Assembly (NCBI RefSeq): GCF_013030265.1
Contig: NZ_WPZQ01000004.1
Coordinates: 186,001 to 250,000, forward strand
DNA length: 64,000 nucleotides
DNA from: Ruegeria arenilitoris
GTDB lineage: Bacteria > Pseudomonadota > Alphaproteobacteria > Rhodobacterales > Rhodobacteraceae
Direction of reading: 5' to 3'
In this document: positions 36,126-46,117 of the stretch, one piece after another
Position numbering within the stretch: position 1 is the stretch's first letter
Layout: each line of letters opens with the position of its first letter
Notes under the pieces: model-generated
What the model was told of the DNA's origin: nothing
Seen by the model: only the letters and a program-made list of their open reading frames with translations
Databases searched by the model: none
Program-made: the position numbers and the translations under genes

Positions 36126-36887
36126 CTATTCGCAAAGAACCAGACGCGTCTTCCACTCACCGCATTGGCTTGTCAGTTCGGTCGATAGCGGAAGATCGGT
36201 GTAGAATGCGCTGACTTCAGAAAGTGATCCGATGCGCGCGGGCGCGGCGCGGTGAAATTTGGAGTTGTCCGCCACAAGGCAGGTCTGCCGCGCCTGGGCA
36301 ATGATGGTTTGGCTGACATGGACCTCCTGAAAATCGAAATCCAGCAGATCACCCTCAGCATCAAGTGCTGAGCATCCAATAATGGCATAGTCGAATTTGA
36401 ACTGTTTGATTGTGGAAACGGTTAGGTTTCCGATCAAACCTCCATCAGATCTTCTTAGCACCCCGCCCGCTACAACGATCTGACAATCAGGGTTGGCGAC
36501 CAGTATGTTTGCGACGTTCATATTGTTCGTCACGACCATCAGGTTTTTATGGTTCAGCAACTGCTTCGCGACGGCTTCGGTCGACGTGCCAATGTTCATG
36601 AAGATCGAAGCGCCATCCGGGATATCGGCTGCACATTTCGCTGCAATCCGCGATTTGGCATCTTCGTTCAGTTCGCGACGATCTTCGTACCCAATATTCG
36701 AGACACCGGATCGCAGGACCGCGCCTCCGTGAACCCGATCCAGTTTGCCGGCCTCTGAAAGCTCTGAAAGATCACGGCGGATGGTCTGAACAGTTACGCC
36801 AAACTTATCCGCCAGCTCTTCGACCGCGACGCGTCCGTGTTGCTTGGCGATTTCCAGAATGTCGGACTGGCGAAAGGAAAGGGACAT
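36126..36887 (-). CDS. glpR: DeoR-family transcriptional repressor, GlpR-like
   Basis: 253 residues from ATG at 36885-36887 (GGAG 6 nt upstream). An N-terminal DeoR helix-turn-helix (RQSDILEIAKQHGRVAVEELADKFGVTVQTIRRDLSEL) is followed by a DeoR sensor domain with the MNIGTSTEAVAKQLL loop that binds a sugar phosphate. It diverges from glpD, so glycerol-3-phosphate is the likely inducer and glpD the likely target. No glpK or glpF is in view. Confidence 0.85.
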   Translation of the reverse strand: MSLSFRQSDILEIAKQHGRVAVEELADKFGVTVQTIRRDLSELSEAGKLDRVHGGAVLRSGVSNIGYEDRRELNEDAKSRIAAKCAADIPDGASIFMNIGTSTEAVAKQLLNHKNLMVVTNNMNVANILVANPDCQIVVAGGVLRRSDGGLIGNLTVSTIKQFKFDYAIIGCSALDAEGDLLDFDFQEVHVSQTIIAQARQTCLVADNSKFHRAAPARIGSLSEVSAFYTDLPLSTELTSQCGEWKTRLVLCE

Positions 36888-36913
36888 GTAGGGCTCCGGT
36901 GAAACATTCACCT

Positions 36914-36927
36914 GTTCGTTTTTGTTC
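36914..36927. promoter_or_regulatory. TTCGTTTTTG-type candidate GlpR site
   Basis: GTTCGTTTTTGTTC lies 27 bp upstream of the glpR start. It contains TTCGTTTTTG, the reverse complement of the AAACGAA motif repeated at 37051-37070 near glpD, which suggests autoregulation by the DeoR-family protein. Confidence 0.4.
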
Positions 36928-37050
36928 TTTTCTCAGAAGAATTCAATGATTTGTTTCGTCACTACAGCGAGCGATTTGATGGCCTTGATCAATCCAGTTG
37001 TTAATCTGAAAGCTCGTTCAGGTATTTTCGATCTGATGCTTGTACCCATT

Positions 37051-37070
37051 AAAACGAATAAAAACGAAAA
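37051..37070. promoter_or_regulatory. Tandem AAAACGAAWA repeats, candidate GlpR operator
   Basis: Two adjacent 10-bp direct repeats (AAAACGAATA then AAAACGAAAA), one helical turn apart, sit just upstream of the predicted glpD promoter. The AACGAA core is common in DeoR-family operators. Phasing of one turn places both on the same DNA face, as expected for an oligomeric repressor. Confidence 0.5.
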
Positions 37071-37076
37071 TACAAG

Positions 37077-37105
37077 TTGACGATACGAATGTGCGTAGGG
37101 TTAAT
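37077..37105 (+). promoter_or_regulatory. Predicted glpD promoter
   Basis: TTGACG (37077-37082), a 17-bp spacer and GTTAAT (37100-37105) resemble a housekeeping -35/-10 pair, 36 bp upstream of the glpD start and directly beside the tandem operator-like repeats. Confidence 0.45.
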
Positions 37106-37140
37106 GCCCTCGACCTCTCTCAACAGAAGAATCGAGTTCC

Positions 37141-38736
37141 ATGGAACAGCCAGATACCCGAATTACCGACCTTTTCATTATCGGCGGTGGGATCAACGGA
37201 TGCGGGATCGCACGCGATGCAGCTGGTCGCGGATTGTCAGTCACGTTGGCCGAGATGAACGATCTGGCGTCAGCAACGTCTTCGGCATCAACCAAGTTGT
37301 TTCATGGTGGTCTTCGTTACCTCGAATATTTTGAGTTTCGGCTTGTTCGTGAGGCATTGATTGAGCGGGAAACTCTGTTGCACGCAATGCCCCATATCAG
37401 TTGGCCAATGCGGTTCGTGCTGCCTTACCATGACGATATGCGGTTTGACTCGCATACACCGACTTCGCATTTGTTGAGCACCGTTATGCCTTGGATGCAT
37501 GGTCGGCGCCCGGCTTGGTTGATCCGTTTGGGACTGTTTCTTTACGACCATCTTGGCGGCAGAAAGATATTACCAGGCACCAAATCACTTGATCTGCGAA
37601 AAGAACCCGAAGGCGCTCCGCTGCAGAACAAGTTTGAAACCGCTTATGAATACTCCGATTGCTGGATCGAGGATTCACGGTTGGTCATCCTGAATGCACG
37701 TGATGCTGAAGCGCGTGGCGCAGAGATTCTGGTGCGTACCGAAGTACAATCCGCTGAGCGCGTCGATGATCTGTGGCATGTGACCATTCTTGATAAGGAC
37801 AGCGGCGATACACGTCTGGTTCGTGCCCGGATGCTGATCAACGCGGGTGGCCCTTGGGTCGGCGATATCATCCAGTCCAAAATTCGCGTGAATTCGCGCG
37901 AGGGTGTTCGGTTGGTTCGTGGCAGCCATATCGTGACCCATAAGCTGTTCGATCACGACAAGTGCTATTTCTTTCAGGGTGAGGATGGCCGCATAATCTT
38001 TGCAATCCCGTATGAGCAGGATTTCACCCTTATCGGCACGACCGATCAGGATCACGAAAATCCCTCTGAACCACCGGTTTGTACTGAAGCAGAACAGGAC
38101 TATTTGTGTGCCTTTGCAACAAAGTACTTTGAGCGCCCTGTTACACGCGAAGATATCGTGTGGACCTATTCTGGTGTTCGCCCGCTGTATGACGACGGAG
38201 CGCACAGCGCGACAGCGGCCACCCGCGACTATACGCTGAAGGTAGATGCTGCTGGCGGGGCGCCGGTGCTAAACGTGTTTGGTGGCAAGATCACGACCTA
38301 TCGCCGCCTGGCTGAAAGCGCGCTCGAGAAAATAGCCGAACATTTCCCTAACTTGCCCGGTCCTTGGACGGCAGGCGTTTCTCTGCCGGGCGGCGACTTT
38401 CCCGTTGATAGTGCCGCACATCTGGCGAACGATCTTCTAATGGACTACGGCTTTCTTGACCAATTCTGGGCGAACCGATTGATCCGTGCTTATGGCACTG
38501 AGGCGCGGTCAATTTTGGGTAACGCGCAAACTGCCGGGGATCTGGGTGAAGATTTTGGCGCAACGCTTACCGCTCGCGAGCTGGAGTGGCTTATGGACAA
38601 GGAATATGCGCGGACAGCAGACGATGTCGTCTGGCGGCGCAACAAGCTGGGTTTGCGGTTGAATCAGGTGCAAATAGCAAGAATTCAGGCATGGATGGAC
38701 GAGCATCACATCAACGCCGTTGCAGCTGCCCAGTAA
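37141..38736 (+). CDS. glpD: Glycerol-3-phosphate dehydrogenase, FAD-dependent
   Basis: 531 residues, normal for GlpD. It oxidises glycerol-3-phosphate to dihydroxyacetone phosphate at the inner membrane and reduces quinone. An N-terminal FAD-binding motif (FIIGGGINGCGIARDAAGRG), the family segments SATSSASTKLFHGGLRYLEYFEF and NVFGGKITTYRRLAE and a C-terminal helical domain are present. The ribosome site is weak. It is divergent from the DeoR-type repressor gene and stands alone, ending at a strong terminator. Confidence 0.95.
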   Translation: MEQPDTRITDLFIIGGGINGCGIARDAAGRGLSVTLAEMNDLASATSSASTKLFHGGLRYLEYFEFRLVREALIERETLLHAMPHISWPMRFVLPYHDDMRFDSHTPTSHLLSTVMPWMHGRRPAWLIRLGLFLYDHLGGRKILPGTKSLDLRKEPEGAPLQNKFETAYEYSDCWIEDSRLVILNARDAEARGAEILVRTEVQSAERVDDLWHVTILDKDSGDTRLVRARMLINAGGPWVGDIIQSKIRVNSREGVRLVRGSHIVTHKLFDHDKCYFFQGEDGRIIFAIPYEQDFTLIGTTDQDHENPSEPPVCTEAEQDYLCAFATKYFERPVTREDIVWTYSGVRPLYDDGAHSATAATRDYTLKVDAAGGAPVLNVFGGKITTYRRLAESALEKIAEHFPNLPGPWTAGVSLPGGDFPVDSAAHLANDLLMDYGFLDQFWANRLIRAYGTEARSILGNAQTAGDLGEDFGATLTARELEWLMDKEYARTADDVVWRRNKLGLRLNQVQIARIQAWMDEHHINAVAAAQ

Positions 38737-38755
38737 GCTGAGCCAGACAAAAGAA

Positions 38756-38782
38756 AACGCCCCGCGAATTTCGCGGGGCGTT
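38756..38782. terminator. Bidirectional terminator between glpD and acrB
   Basis: A 12-bp perfect stem (AACGCCCCGCGA and TCGCGGGGCGTT, loop ATT) lies between the convergent glpD and RND pump genes. T-rich tracts follow on both strands (TTT on plus, TTTT-CTTTTG on minus), so it can stop transcription from both sides. Confidence 0.9.
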
Positions 38783-38802
38783 TGGCGTTCTACTCCTGCG
38801 CT

Positions 38803-41800
38803 TTAAGCGGCTTCTTCGGAAGGACCAGAGCCCTTGTTGCCGCCTTTCAGCCATTCTCGCATCCCCTGCATCACCGCATATAGTACGGGGACAAGAATGA
38901 CGCCAAACAACGTTGCAGCAAGCATGCCACCGAATACGGCCACACCGATGGCCTTTTGGCTGGCGGCACCCGCGCCACTGGCAGCCAGCAACGGAACAAC
39001 GCCCAGCAGGAAAGATAAAGCCGTCATCATAACCGCACGGAAACGCTGATGCGCAGCCTCGGCCGCGGCGTCTTTGATGGAGAGGCCATTAGCGCGTTGC
39101 TCCATCGCGAACTCGACGATCAGAATCCCGTTCTTGGACGCCAGTCCCACAAGCATGATCATACCGATCTGCGTATAGAGATTGATGTCACTTCCGACGA
39201 TCGCAACTGCTGAAACAGCCCCGAATAGAGCGACGATCACCGATAGCAGGATTGACACCGGCATGGTCCAGCTTTCGTATTGGCCGACAAGGAACAGATA
39301 CCCGAACAGGATTGCCAGACCGAGGATCACAACAACCAGACCACCTGATGCCAACTGCTGCTGAGCGGTCCCGGTCCACTCAAAGGCATATCCGGGGGGC
39401 AGGGCGGTTGCAGACTCTTCCGTCATTACGCTGATCGCATCGCCTGTCGACAACCCTTCTGCTGGGACGGCGGTTACTGTCGCAGAACGGAACAGGTTGT
39501 GCCGTTTCAGCAGAACCGGGCCCAGTACATTCTCAACATCGATCAATGTCCCAAGAGGAACCATCTCGCCTTTTGTCGAACGCACATAGAGGTTTGAGAT
39601 ATCCTCGACATTGTCGCGATAAGAGCCTTCCGCCTGGATCATCACGCGATAGACGCGGCCAAACAAGTTGAAGTCATTGACGTAATAGGAACCCAGTTGC
39701 GCCTGCATTGTCTGGAAGATCTCAGCCACGGACACCTGAAGCGTCTTGGCTTTCTCACGATCCAGATCGACGAACAGCTGCGGAACGTTTGCGCGGAAGG
39801 TCGTATAGGCCTGACCGATCTCTGGACGTTGGTTCGCCGCATAAACGAAGGAACCAACGGCTGAGGCAAGATCCTGAGGCGTACCACCACCGGTTTGCTG
39901 AACCTCCATTTCAACGCCGGCAGACATACCGAGACCCTGAATCGGGGGCGGGTTGAAGGCGACAATGGAAGCTGCGGACTCTCCGTTGGCAATTGCCAGA
40001 ACCTTACCGAGGATGGCATCGGCACTTAGATCTTCCTCCTGTCGATCATCCCAGTTTTCAAGGTTAACAAAGATCGCTGCACCATTGGTGATCGTCCCGT
40101 TCAGCAATGAGAAACCGTTGATCAAAACGGTGCTCGAAACGCCCGGAATCTGTTGGATCTGTTCATCAACCCGTGCCGAAACCAGCTCGGTCCGTTCCAG
40201 TGTAGCAGCATCCGGCAACTGGATGTCGACGAACAGATAACCGTTGTCCTCAAGCGGCAGGAAGCCGCTGGATGTATTGGACATGATGGTCACGCCGCCG
40301 AATGCGAAGGCCGCAATGATACCCAGCGAAACGACGGGTATGATCAGCAATTTCCGGACGATGGCCACATACCCGCTGCGCATTGACCCGATGAAACCTT
40401 CGAACACAGCCAACAGCCCTTTGGGAGGGCCGGACCGTGCTTGCAGCACCAGTCCGCACAAGGCAGGAGAGAGTGTCAGAGCGTTGATCGATGAGATCAC
40501 AACCGCGGTCGAGATCGTGACGGCGAACTGTGAATAAAGCCGTCCTGAAATGCCGGGCATGAAGGTAACCGGCACGAATACAGCCAACAGAACCAGCGTG
40601 GTTGCGATCACCGGCCCGGTGATTTGGCCCATAGCCTTACGAGTTGCTTCGGCCGGTGGCAGACCTTCATCCGCAATGATGCGTTCAACGTTTTCGACCA
40701 CAACAATGGCGTCGTCCACCACGATACCGATGGCCAGAACCAGAGCGAACAATGAGATCGTATTGAGCGACATTCCAAACAGCAGCAGGAATGCAAATGT
40801 ACCGATCAGTGATACCGGGATCGCAACCGCGGGAATGATGGTCGCGCGCCAACTGCCCAAAAACACAAACACGACCGAAATCACCAGAATGAACGTCAGG
40901 ATCAGGGTTGTGACAACGTCATTCAACGATTGCTCGACAAAGTCCGTGGTATTGAACGGGACCTTGTACTCAACGTCAGTTGGGAAGGCGCGAGACAGAC
41001 GCTCCAACTCGGCCTGAACGCGGTCGGACACTGCAAGTGCATTGGCGCCGGGGGCCTGATAAATGCCGATGACTGTGGCAGGAACACTTTCGAAATATCC
41101 AGAGGCTGCATAATACTCGGCACCAAGCTCGACTCTGGCGATGTCTCGGACACGTACGATTGAGCCAGCGTCACCTGTCCTGATCACGATGTCACCAAAC
41201 TCGGTCGCAGATGTCAGACGCCCTTTGGTCTTGATCGTGTACTGGAATGTCTGTCCTTCAGGTACCGGAGGAGCGCCAATGGAACCTGCAGACACTTCGA
41301 TATTCTGCTCCCGAATAGCGTTGATGACGTCCCCAGGTGTGATCGATAGGGCCGCCATCTTGTCCGGGTCCATCCAGATCCGCATGGCGTATTCCAGATT
41401 GGTCAGAACATCCGCTTTACCAACGCCCTGAACACGCGCCAGCGCATCCTTCAGGTTGATGGACGCATAGTTCGACAGGAATACACTGTCATAGGTACCG
41501 TTCGGCGATGTCAGTGTGACCAGCAACAGCATGTTGGTCGACGCCTTTTGCGTCACAACGCCTGAAGCAGTCACTTCGCTGGGCAGGGACGACATGGCTT
41601 GCGCCACACGGTTCTGCACGTTCACCGAGGCGATATCAGGGTCGGTGCCGACCTCGAACGTGATGTTCAGAGAGTAGGAACCGTTGTCTGACGAGGTGGA
41701 CGTCATGTAAATCATGTCGTCCACACCGTTGACCTGCGCCTCAATCGGCGCGGCGACCGTGTTTTCAACGGTTTCAGCGTTCGCCCCGGTATAGGTGGTT

Positions 41801-41940
41801 GTTACGCTTACCACAGGCGGGGTGATGTCAGGGAACTGGGCAACGGGCAGTACCAGATAGCCGATGCCGCCCATGATTGTCAGAACAAGTGAGATAACAA
41901 GCGCCAGCTTAGGCCGGCTGATAAACAGGGCAGAGAACAT
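38803..41940 (-). CDS. RND efflux pump inner-membrane transporter, AcrB/HAE1 type
   Basis: 1045 residues from ATG at 41938-41940 (GGAGA upstream; a TTG one codon earlier is less likely). It is a proton-driven multidrug exporter of the hydrophobe/amphiphile type. Twelve membrane helices and two large periplasmic loops are evident. The helix-4 proton-relay aspartates are present in [18 protein letters not shown]- and C-terminal halves repeat, as expected. It follows the adaptor gene by 3 bp. No outer-membrane channel gene is attached; the NodT-type channel 5 kb away belongs to another operon. Confidence 0.94.
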   Translation of the reverse strand: MFSALFISRPKLALVISLVLTIMGGIGYLVLPVAQFPDITPPVVSVTTTYTGANAETVENTVAAPIEAQVNGVDDMIYMTSTSSDNGSYSLNITFEVGTDPDIASVNVQNRVAQAMSSLPSEVTASGVVTQKASTNMLLLVTLTSPNGTYDSVFLSNYASINLKDALARVQGVGKADVLTNLEYAMRIWMDPDKMAALSITPGDVINAIREQNIEVSAGSIGAPPVPEGQTFQYTIKTKGRLTSATEFGDIVIRTGDAGSIVRVRDIARVELGAEYYAASGYFESVPATVIGIYQAPGANALAVSDRVQAELERLSRAFPTDVEYKVPFNTTDFVEQSLNDVVTTLILTFILVISVVFVFLGSWRATIIPAVAIPVSLIGTFAFLLLFGMSLNTISLFALVLAIGIVVDDAIVVVENVERIIADEGLPPAEATRKAMGQITGPVIATTLVLLAVFVPVTFMPGISGRLYSQFAVTISTAVVISSINALTLSPALCGLVLQARSGPPKGLLAVFEGFIGSMRSGYVAIVRKLLIIPVVSLGIIAAFAFGGVTIMSNTSSGFLPLEDNGYLFVDIQLPDAATLERTELVSARVDEQIQQIPGVSSTVLINGFSLLNGTITNGAAIFVNLENWDDRQEEDLSADAILGKVLAIANGESAASIVAFNPPPIQGLGMSAGVEMEVQQTGGGTPQDLASAVGSFVYAANQRPEIGQAYTTFRANVPQLFVDLDREKAKTLQVSVAEIFQTMQAQLGSYYVNDFNLFGRVYRVMIQAEGSYRDNVEDISNLYVRSTKGEMVPLGTLIDVENVLGPVLLKRHNLFRSATVTAVPAEGLSTGDAISVMTEESATALPPGYAFEWTGTAQQQLASGGLVVVILGLAILFGYLFLVGQYESWTMPVSILLSVIVALFGAVSAVAIVGSDINLYTQIGMIMLVGLASKNGILIVEFAMEQRANGLSIKDAAAEAAHQRFRAVMMTALSFLLGVVPLLAASGAGAASQKAIGVAVFGGMLAATLFGVILVPVLYAVMQGMREWLKGGNKGSGPSEEAA

Positions 41941-41943
41941 CAA

Positions 41944-43122
41944 TTATTCTCCCGGCTGCTCAGAAGCGACGACCGCGTCTACCGCTACGCCGGGACGTAC
42001 GCGCTGTAGCCCTTCGACGATTACGCTTTCGCCCTCACGCAGGCCATCGGCAACAATTACGGCAGAGCCCACTGTGTCGCCAGTGGTGATGTAGCGCTGT
42101 TCAACCATCTGCTTATCATTGACGACCAGCACGAATTCACCCCGCTGATCACGCTGCAGAGCGGCTTGAGGAATAAGGACTTGCAGTGTCGGCTCCAGCG
42201 CTTCGATACCAACGCTCAGGAAAGCTCCGTCGATGATCAAGCGCTGCGCGTTGTCAAACTCAGCCCGCACAGTAATTGCGCCGGTCAGCGGGTCGATGCG
42301 GTTGTCGACAAACACGATACGGCCCGTTTCGTCCAGTTCGGTACCGTTGGGCAATGTTACATGAACGTTGGGACTTTTGTTGCTTTCCGCCAGCGACGCC
42401 GCGCTCTCTCCGTATTGCTCTAGAACCGAAGTGAACTGTTTTTCGTTCAGTGAGAAATTCACATAAATGGGAGCTTCACTGACCAAGTTAACCAGTGGTG
42501 GGTTGGTTGGGCCAACCACATCACCAACGCTGGTAGCGACCCGACCGATGCGTCCATCGAATGGCGCGTGAATTTCCGTATAGCTCAGATCCAGCTGTGC
42601 TTGCTGGATGGCAGCATTTGCTGCTTTGACTTCGGCCTCGGCAACAAGTTCGTTTGCCCGCGCGATGTCGCGCTCGGATTCCGGGGTCGCGTCGCGCTTG
42701 TAGAGTTCTTCTTTTCGGGCAAGATCGACTTTGGCCAGTTCCAGATTTGCTTCGGCGCGGTCCAGATCTGCTTTGCGCGCCTCAAGGTTGGCCTCGTACA
42801 GATCGGGTTCGATCGTAAAAAGCAGATCGCCTTCATTGACCAAAGCGCCGTCATCGACATTCTGGCTTTCCAAAAATCCGCTTACACGGGCAACGATGTC
42901 GACCTTGTCGATAGCCTCTGCACGTCCGATGAAGACGGCTTCGTCGGTAATCTCCTCAGAGTAAGCTGCGGCAATTGAAACTTTGGGTGGAGGAGCCTCA
43001 CTTTGGTCTTGCGCCAAAACCGGTTGCGCCAGTCCGATGCAGGAAAGTACTGCGGCGCGTCTGAACAATGTCATGATCGCGCCGTTATGAGAGGAAGTTG
43101 AATGCTTCAATGCAAGGGACAT
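41944..43122 (-). CDS. RND efflux membrane fusion protein, AcrA type
   Basis: 392 residues from ATG at 43120-43122 with GAGGC 7 nt upstream; an internal ATG 16 codons later (MTLFRRAAVLSCIGL) also begins a Sec signal peptide and is an alternative. After the signal come the lipoyl-like halves (ARVSGFLESQNVDDGALVNEGDLLFTIEP; IHAPFDGRIGRVATSVGDVVGP), a coiled-coil hairpin (residues ~100-180) and a beta-barrel/membrane-proximal domain. It links the RND pump to an outer-membrane channel. It is first in the operon, with about 269 bp of upstream DNA; no TetR-type repressor gene is adjacent. Confidence 0.92.
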   Translation of the reverse strand: MSLALKHSTSSHNGAIMTLFRRAAVLSCIGLAQPVLAQDQSEAPPPKVSIAAAYSEEITDEAVFIGRAEAIDKVDIVARVSGFLESQNVDDGALVNEGDLLFTIEPDLYEANLEARKADLDRAEANLELAKVDLARKEELYKRDATPESERDIARANELVAEAEVKAANAAIQQAQLDLSYTEIHAPFDGRIGRVATSVGDVVGPTNPPLVNLVSEAPIYVNFSLNEKQFTSVLEQYGESAASLAESNKSPNVHVTLPNGTELDETGRIVFVDNRIDPLTGAITVRAEFDNAQRLIIDGAFLSVGIEALEPTLQVLIPQAALQRDQRGEFVLVVNDKQMVEQRYITTGDTVGSAVIVADGLREGESVIVEGLQRVRPGVAVDAVVASEQPGE

Positions 43123-43338
43123 GGCAATTGCCTCGTTCAAACTACAATCGTTGCGTCGAAGCGGAGTGATCGAAGAGCCGAGTCGACGGAATTCTTAGGC
43201 AGGATGGCTGTTTTGCAGTCATATCTCAAGCATTTGAATTTGTAGTTGTACAAGAGATTGCGCAGATTTCCCCGCAGGTTGGCAGACTTAAGCTCGTGCC
43301 GACACGAGGCATTGACGTCTGTGCCATACCCTTGAACG

Positions 43339-43367
43339 AAAAAATGGGGGTCTGAACGACCCCCATT
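43339..43367 (-). terminator. Rho-independent terminator after metG
   Basis: A 10-bp perfect stem (AATGGGGGTC with GACCCCCATT, 5-nt loop) is followed on the minus strand by six T, 25 bp beyond the metG stop codon. It ends the metG transcript and insulates the efflux operon promoter region. Confidence 0.9.
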
Positions 43368-43391
43368 CTTTGCATTTACTCTTGTCCGAAC

Positions 43392-45110
43392 TTAGCTGCG
43401 CTGACCGGCAAATCGGCTTTGCCATTCCTCACGCTGCTCATCCGTGATTTTGGCGAACAGCACTTCCGGCACAGCAAACTCGTGGCCGGGGGGCAGGGCG
43501 GACAGTGCGGCGGCAACATTGTCCGGCCAACTGGTGTCCAGGGTATTCATCGCGCTTAGCATCCGGGCCGAGGTTTCGGGAATGAACGGTGCGCTCAGTA
43601 CTGCGTAAAGGCGGATCAGGTTCAGGCCCAGGCGCACTTGCGCAGCGGCCTGTTCAGGATCTTCCTTGAAGGTCGACCAGGGCGCCGCGGCCTGAAGGTA
43701 TTCATTGCCCGCGACCCAGATCGCCCGCAGTTCCTGCGCCGATTTACGAACTTCCATCGCTTCCATATGCCCCTCGTAGGCGCGGACGCGTTTGGTCAGT
43801 TCGTCGATCAGGGCTTGCTCACGCTCGCCATAAGCACCACCCTCGGGGACAGCTTCACCAAATTTCGACCGGCAGAACTTGGTGATCCGGCTAACGAAGT
43901 TGCCCAGAACGTCCGCAAGATCCTTGTTCACCGACTGCTGGAAGTTCTCCCAGTTGAACTCGCTGTCGCTGCTCTCGGGGGCATGGCTGAGCAGCCACCA
44001 GCGCCAATAATCGGCGGGCAGAATCTCCAGCGCCTGATCCATGAAAACGCCACGGCCCTGAGAGGTCGAGAACTGGCCGCCGTCATAGTTCAGGTAGTTG
44101 AACGATTTGAGGTGATCGACCAACTTCCACGGCTCGCCAGACCCCAGAATGGTGGCCGGGAAGCTCAGAGTGTGGAAGGGCACATTGTCTTTGCCCATAA
44201 ACTGAACATAGCGCACGTCATCTGCACCTTTGTCGGTCCGCCACCAGCGTTCCCAATCGGCGTCAGTTTTGCCATTGGCGTCGGCCCATTCCTTGGCGCA
44301 AGCGATGTATTCGATGGGGGCGTCGAACCAGACGTAGAAGACTTTGCCTTCCATTCCGGGCCAATCCTGATCGCCTTTCTTAACTGGAACACCCCAGTCC
44401 AGATCGCGGGTAATCCCACGATCCTGCAGGCCGTCACCGTCATGCAGCCATTTCTTGGCAATCGAGGTGGTCAGGATCGGCCAGTCGGTTTTGCTGTCGA
44501 TCCACGCGTCCAGCTGATCTTTCATCGCGGATTGACGCAGATACAAGTGCTTGGTCTCACGCACTTCCAGATCGGTCGAACCTGAAATGGCTGAACGCGG
44601 CTCAATCAGGTCGGTCGGGTCCAGCTGCTTAGTGCAGTTCTCGCACTGGTCACCGCGTGCGCGGTCATAACCGCAATTGGGGCAGGTGCCCTCGATATAA
44701 CGGTCAGGCAGAAAGCGGCCGTCGGCGTTGGAATAGACCTGTTTCTCGGTGACTTCACGGATCAGTCCTGCGTCGTCCAGCTTGCCCGCGAAATGCTGTG
44801 TCAGCTTCTTGTTCTGATCGCTGGATGAACGACCGAAGTGATCGAAGCTCAGGCCAAAGCGATTGGCGATGTCCGCCTGGATGCCATACATCTCGGCACA
44901 GTATTCTGCGACAGGCTTGCCCGCTTTCGCAGCCGCAAGTTCAGCTGGGGTGCCGTGTTCGTCGGTGGCACAAAGGAACATGACCTCGTTCCCTCGGCCA
45001 CGTTGGTAACGTGCGTACAGATCAGCAGGCAACTGCGAGCCGATCAGGTTGCCGAGGTGTTTGATCCCGTTGATATAGGGGATCGCCGAGGTGATGAGAA
45101 TCCGAGCCAT
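43392..45110 (-). CDS. metG: Methionyl-tRNA synthetase
   Basis: 572 residues. It charges tRNA-Met. The class I HIGH-type motif is HLGN in [16 protein letters not shown]. The zinc-binding insert has [17 protein letters not shown], one knuckle with four cysteines. The motif at the KMSKS position reads QFSTSQGRG, that is, both usual lysines are replaced. The anticodon-binding helical domain occupies the C-terminal third (residues ~390-560). It has no C-terminal EMAP/dimerisation domain, so it should be a monomer. It is a single gene with its own terminator. Confidence 0.95.
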   Translation of the reverse strand: MARILITSAIPYINGIKHLGNLIGSQLPADLYARYQRGRGNEVMFLCATDEHGTPAELAAAKAGKPVAEYCAEMYGIQADIANRFGLSFDHFGRSSSDQNKKLTQHFAGKLDDAGLIREVTEKQVYSNADGRFLPDRYIEGTCPNCGYDRARGDQCENCTKQLDPTDLIEPRSAISGSTDLEVRETKHLYLRQSAMKDQLDAWIDSKTDWPILTTSIAKKWLHDGDGLQDRGITRDLDWGVPVKKGDQDWPGMEGKVFYVWFDAPIEYIACAKEWADANGKTDADWERWWRTDKGADDVRYVQFMGKDNVPFHTLSFPATILGSGEPWKLVDHLKSFNYLNYDGGQFSTSQGRGVFMDQALEILPADYWRWWLLSHAPESSDSEFNWENFQQSVNKDLADVLGNFVSRITKFCRSKFGEAVPEGGAYGEREQALIDELTKRVRAYEGHMEAMEVRKSAQELRAIWVAGNEYLQAAAPWSTFKEDPEQAAAQVRLGLNLIRLYAVLSAPFIPETSARMLSAMNTLDTSWPDNVAAALSALPPGHEFAVPEVLFAKITDEQREEWQSRFAGQRS

Positions 45111-45327
45111 GTTCCGTATCCGCGTAACTGTCTGCGCGCCCGTCTACCTTATGTGACCGGCCAGCAAAAGCCCGGCTTTGGCACAGATTTTACTTTAAGC
45201 AGCGACACAGCGAAAAATTCACTGGATACGGGATTACAGATTGCAACCTGAATGACCGCCACAATACCCATAGGTTGAAGTTTAGAATCACAACCTCTTG
45301 AATTTTCGTCATGACTTCCCATCTAAA

Positions 45328-45346
45328 ATGTATACCGATGTATACC
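45328..45346. repeat. Tandem ATGTATACC repeat upstream of the YqiJ-like gene
   Basis: ATGTATACCG then ATGTATACC, two copies with a 10-bp period, each containing the GTATAC palindrome, lies 21 bp upstream of the predicted start of the YqiJ-like gene. The one-turn spacing suggests a regulator site overlapping the promoter or 5' leader. The binding protein is unknown. Confidence 0.45.
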
Positions 45347-45366
45347 AAAATAGGAACAATCTGCTG

Positions 45367-46083
45367 ATGTTCGACTTTCTACTAGAGGGTGCTTTTGTGC
45401 CCTTTACAATGGCGCTTGCGCTTCTGTTCGGCCTTCTTGCGTTGGAACTGATCGCATTACTGCTGGGTGGAAGTCTGCTGGCAGGCGAGGCGGAAGCTGA
45501 TCTGGACATGGTCGACGCCCTTGATTTGGATGTCGGTGATTTCGACCTGGATATCGATGCTGATGTCGATCTGGGCGATTTCGAATTGGCCGAGGTTGAG
45601 GTCGAAGCGCCAGACGCCGCTTCGGTTGGTCCGTTCGGTTGGTTGGGCATCGGAAAGATGCCCTTCATGATCTGGCTTGTCGTTCTATTGGCCGGATTCG
45701 GCCTGAGCGGTATGGGTCTGCAACTGGCGCTGCGCGATCTGGTGGGCTTTGACTTGCCATCCTGGATAGCGGCAATTCCTGCAGGTGCATTTGGCCTTTG
45801 GTTTGCGCGAGGGTTCGGCGGAGTATTCGCTCGCCTGCTGCCCAAGACTGAAACCGAGGCTATGTCCGAACGGATGCTGGCCCGCCGCCGAGGTGTCGTA
45901 ACCCAAGGCACCGCCGCAAGGGGCCGTCCGGCAGAAGTTCGCGTGACTGACCGATTTGGCAATTCGCACTACCTGCGCGCAGAGCCGTTGCAGGACAAGG
46001 ATGCGCTGGCTCAGGGCACCGAAGTGCTTGTGCTGCGCGATCGAAGGCGCGACCGGTTCGTTCTGGTCGGCTTGTCTGAATAA
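45367..46083 (+). CDS. YqiJ-like OB-fold membrane protein (NfeD-type partner of flotillin)
   Basis: 238 residues from ATG at 45367 (AGGA about 11 nt upstream). It has an N-terminal hydrophobic helix pair, then a strikingly acidic Asp/Glu-rich loop of about 45 residues (from EADLDMVDALDLD), two more membrane helices and a C-terminal OB-fold (GVVTQGTAARGRPAEVRVTD, GTEVLVLRDRRRDRFVLVGL). YqiJ/NfeD-type proteins sit next to flotillins and help organise membrane microdomains. It precedes the flotillin gene by 34 bp. The acidic loop should face one side of the membrane and could bind cations or basic proteins. Confidence 0.8.
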   Translation: MFDFLLEGAFVPFTMALALLFGLLALELIALLLGGSLLAGEAEADLDMVDALDLDVGDFDLDIDADVDLGDFELAEVEVEAPDAASVGPFGWLGIGKMPFMIWLVVLLAGFGLSGMGLQLALRDLVGFDLPSWIAAIPAGAFGLWFARGFGGVFARLLPKTETEAMSERMLARRRGVVTQGTAARGRPAEVRVTDRFGNSHYLRAEPLQDKDALAQGTEVLVLRDRRRDRFVLVGLSE

Positions 46084-46117
46084 CCAAAATTTTTAACCCC
46101 ATCACGGAGGATATTGC

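Noticed and set aside
36914-36927. LexA box upstream of glpR (GTTC...GTTC)
   Set aside because: The spacing between the two GTTC half-sites is six bases, not the seven needed by alphaproteobacterial LexA. It fits the AACGAA/TTCGTT motif of the DeoR-type regulator better.
38803-41940. Assigning the NodT-type channel at 32118-33695 to the AcrAB-type pump
   Set aside because: The channel is 11 bp downstream of a different adaptor gene, and glpR/glpD lie between it and the RND operon, so they are separate transcription units.
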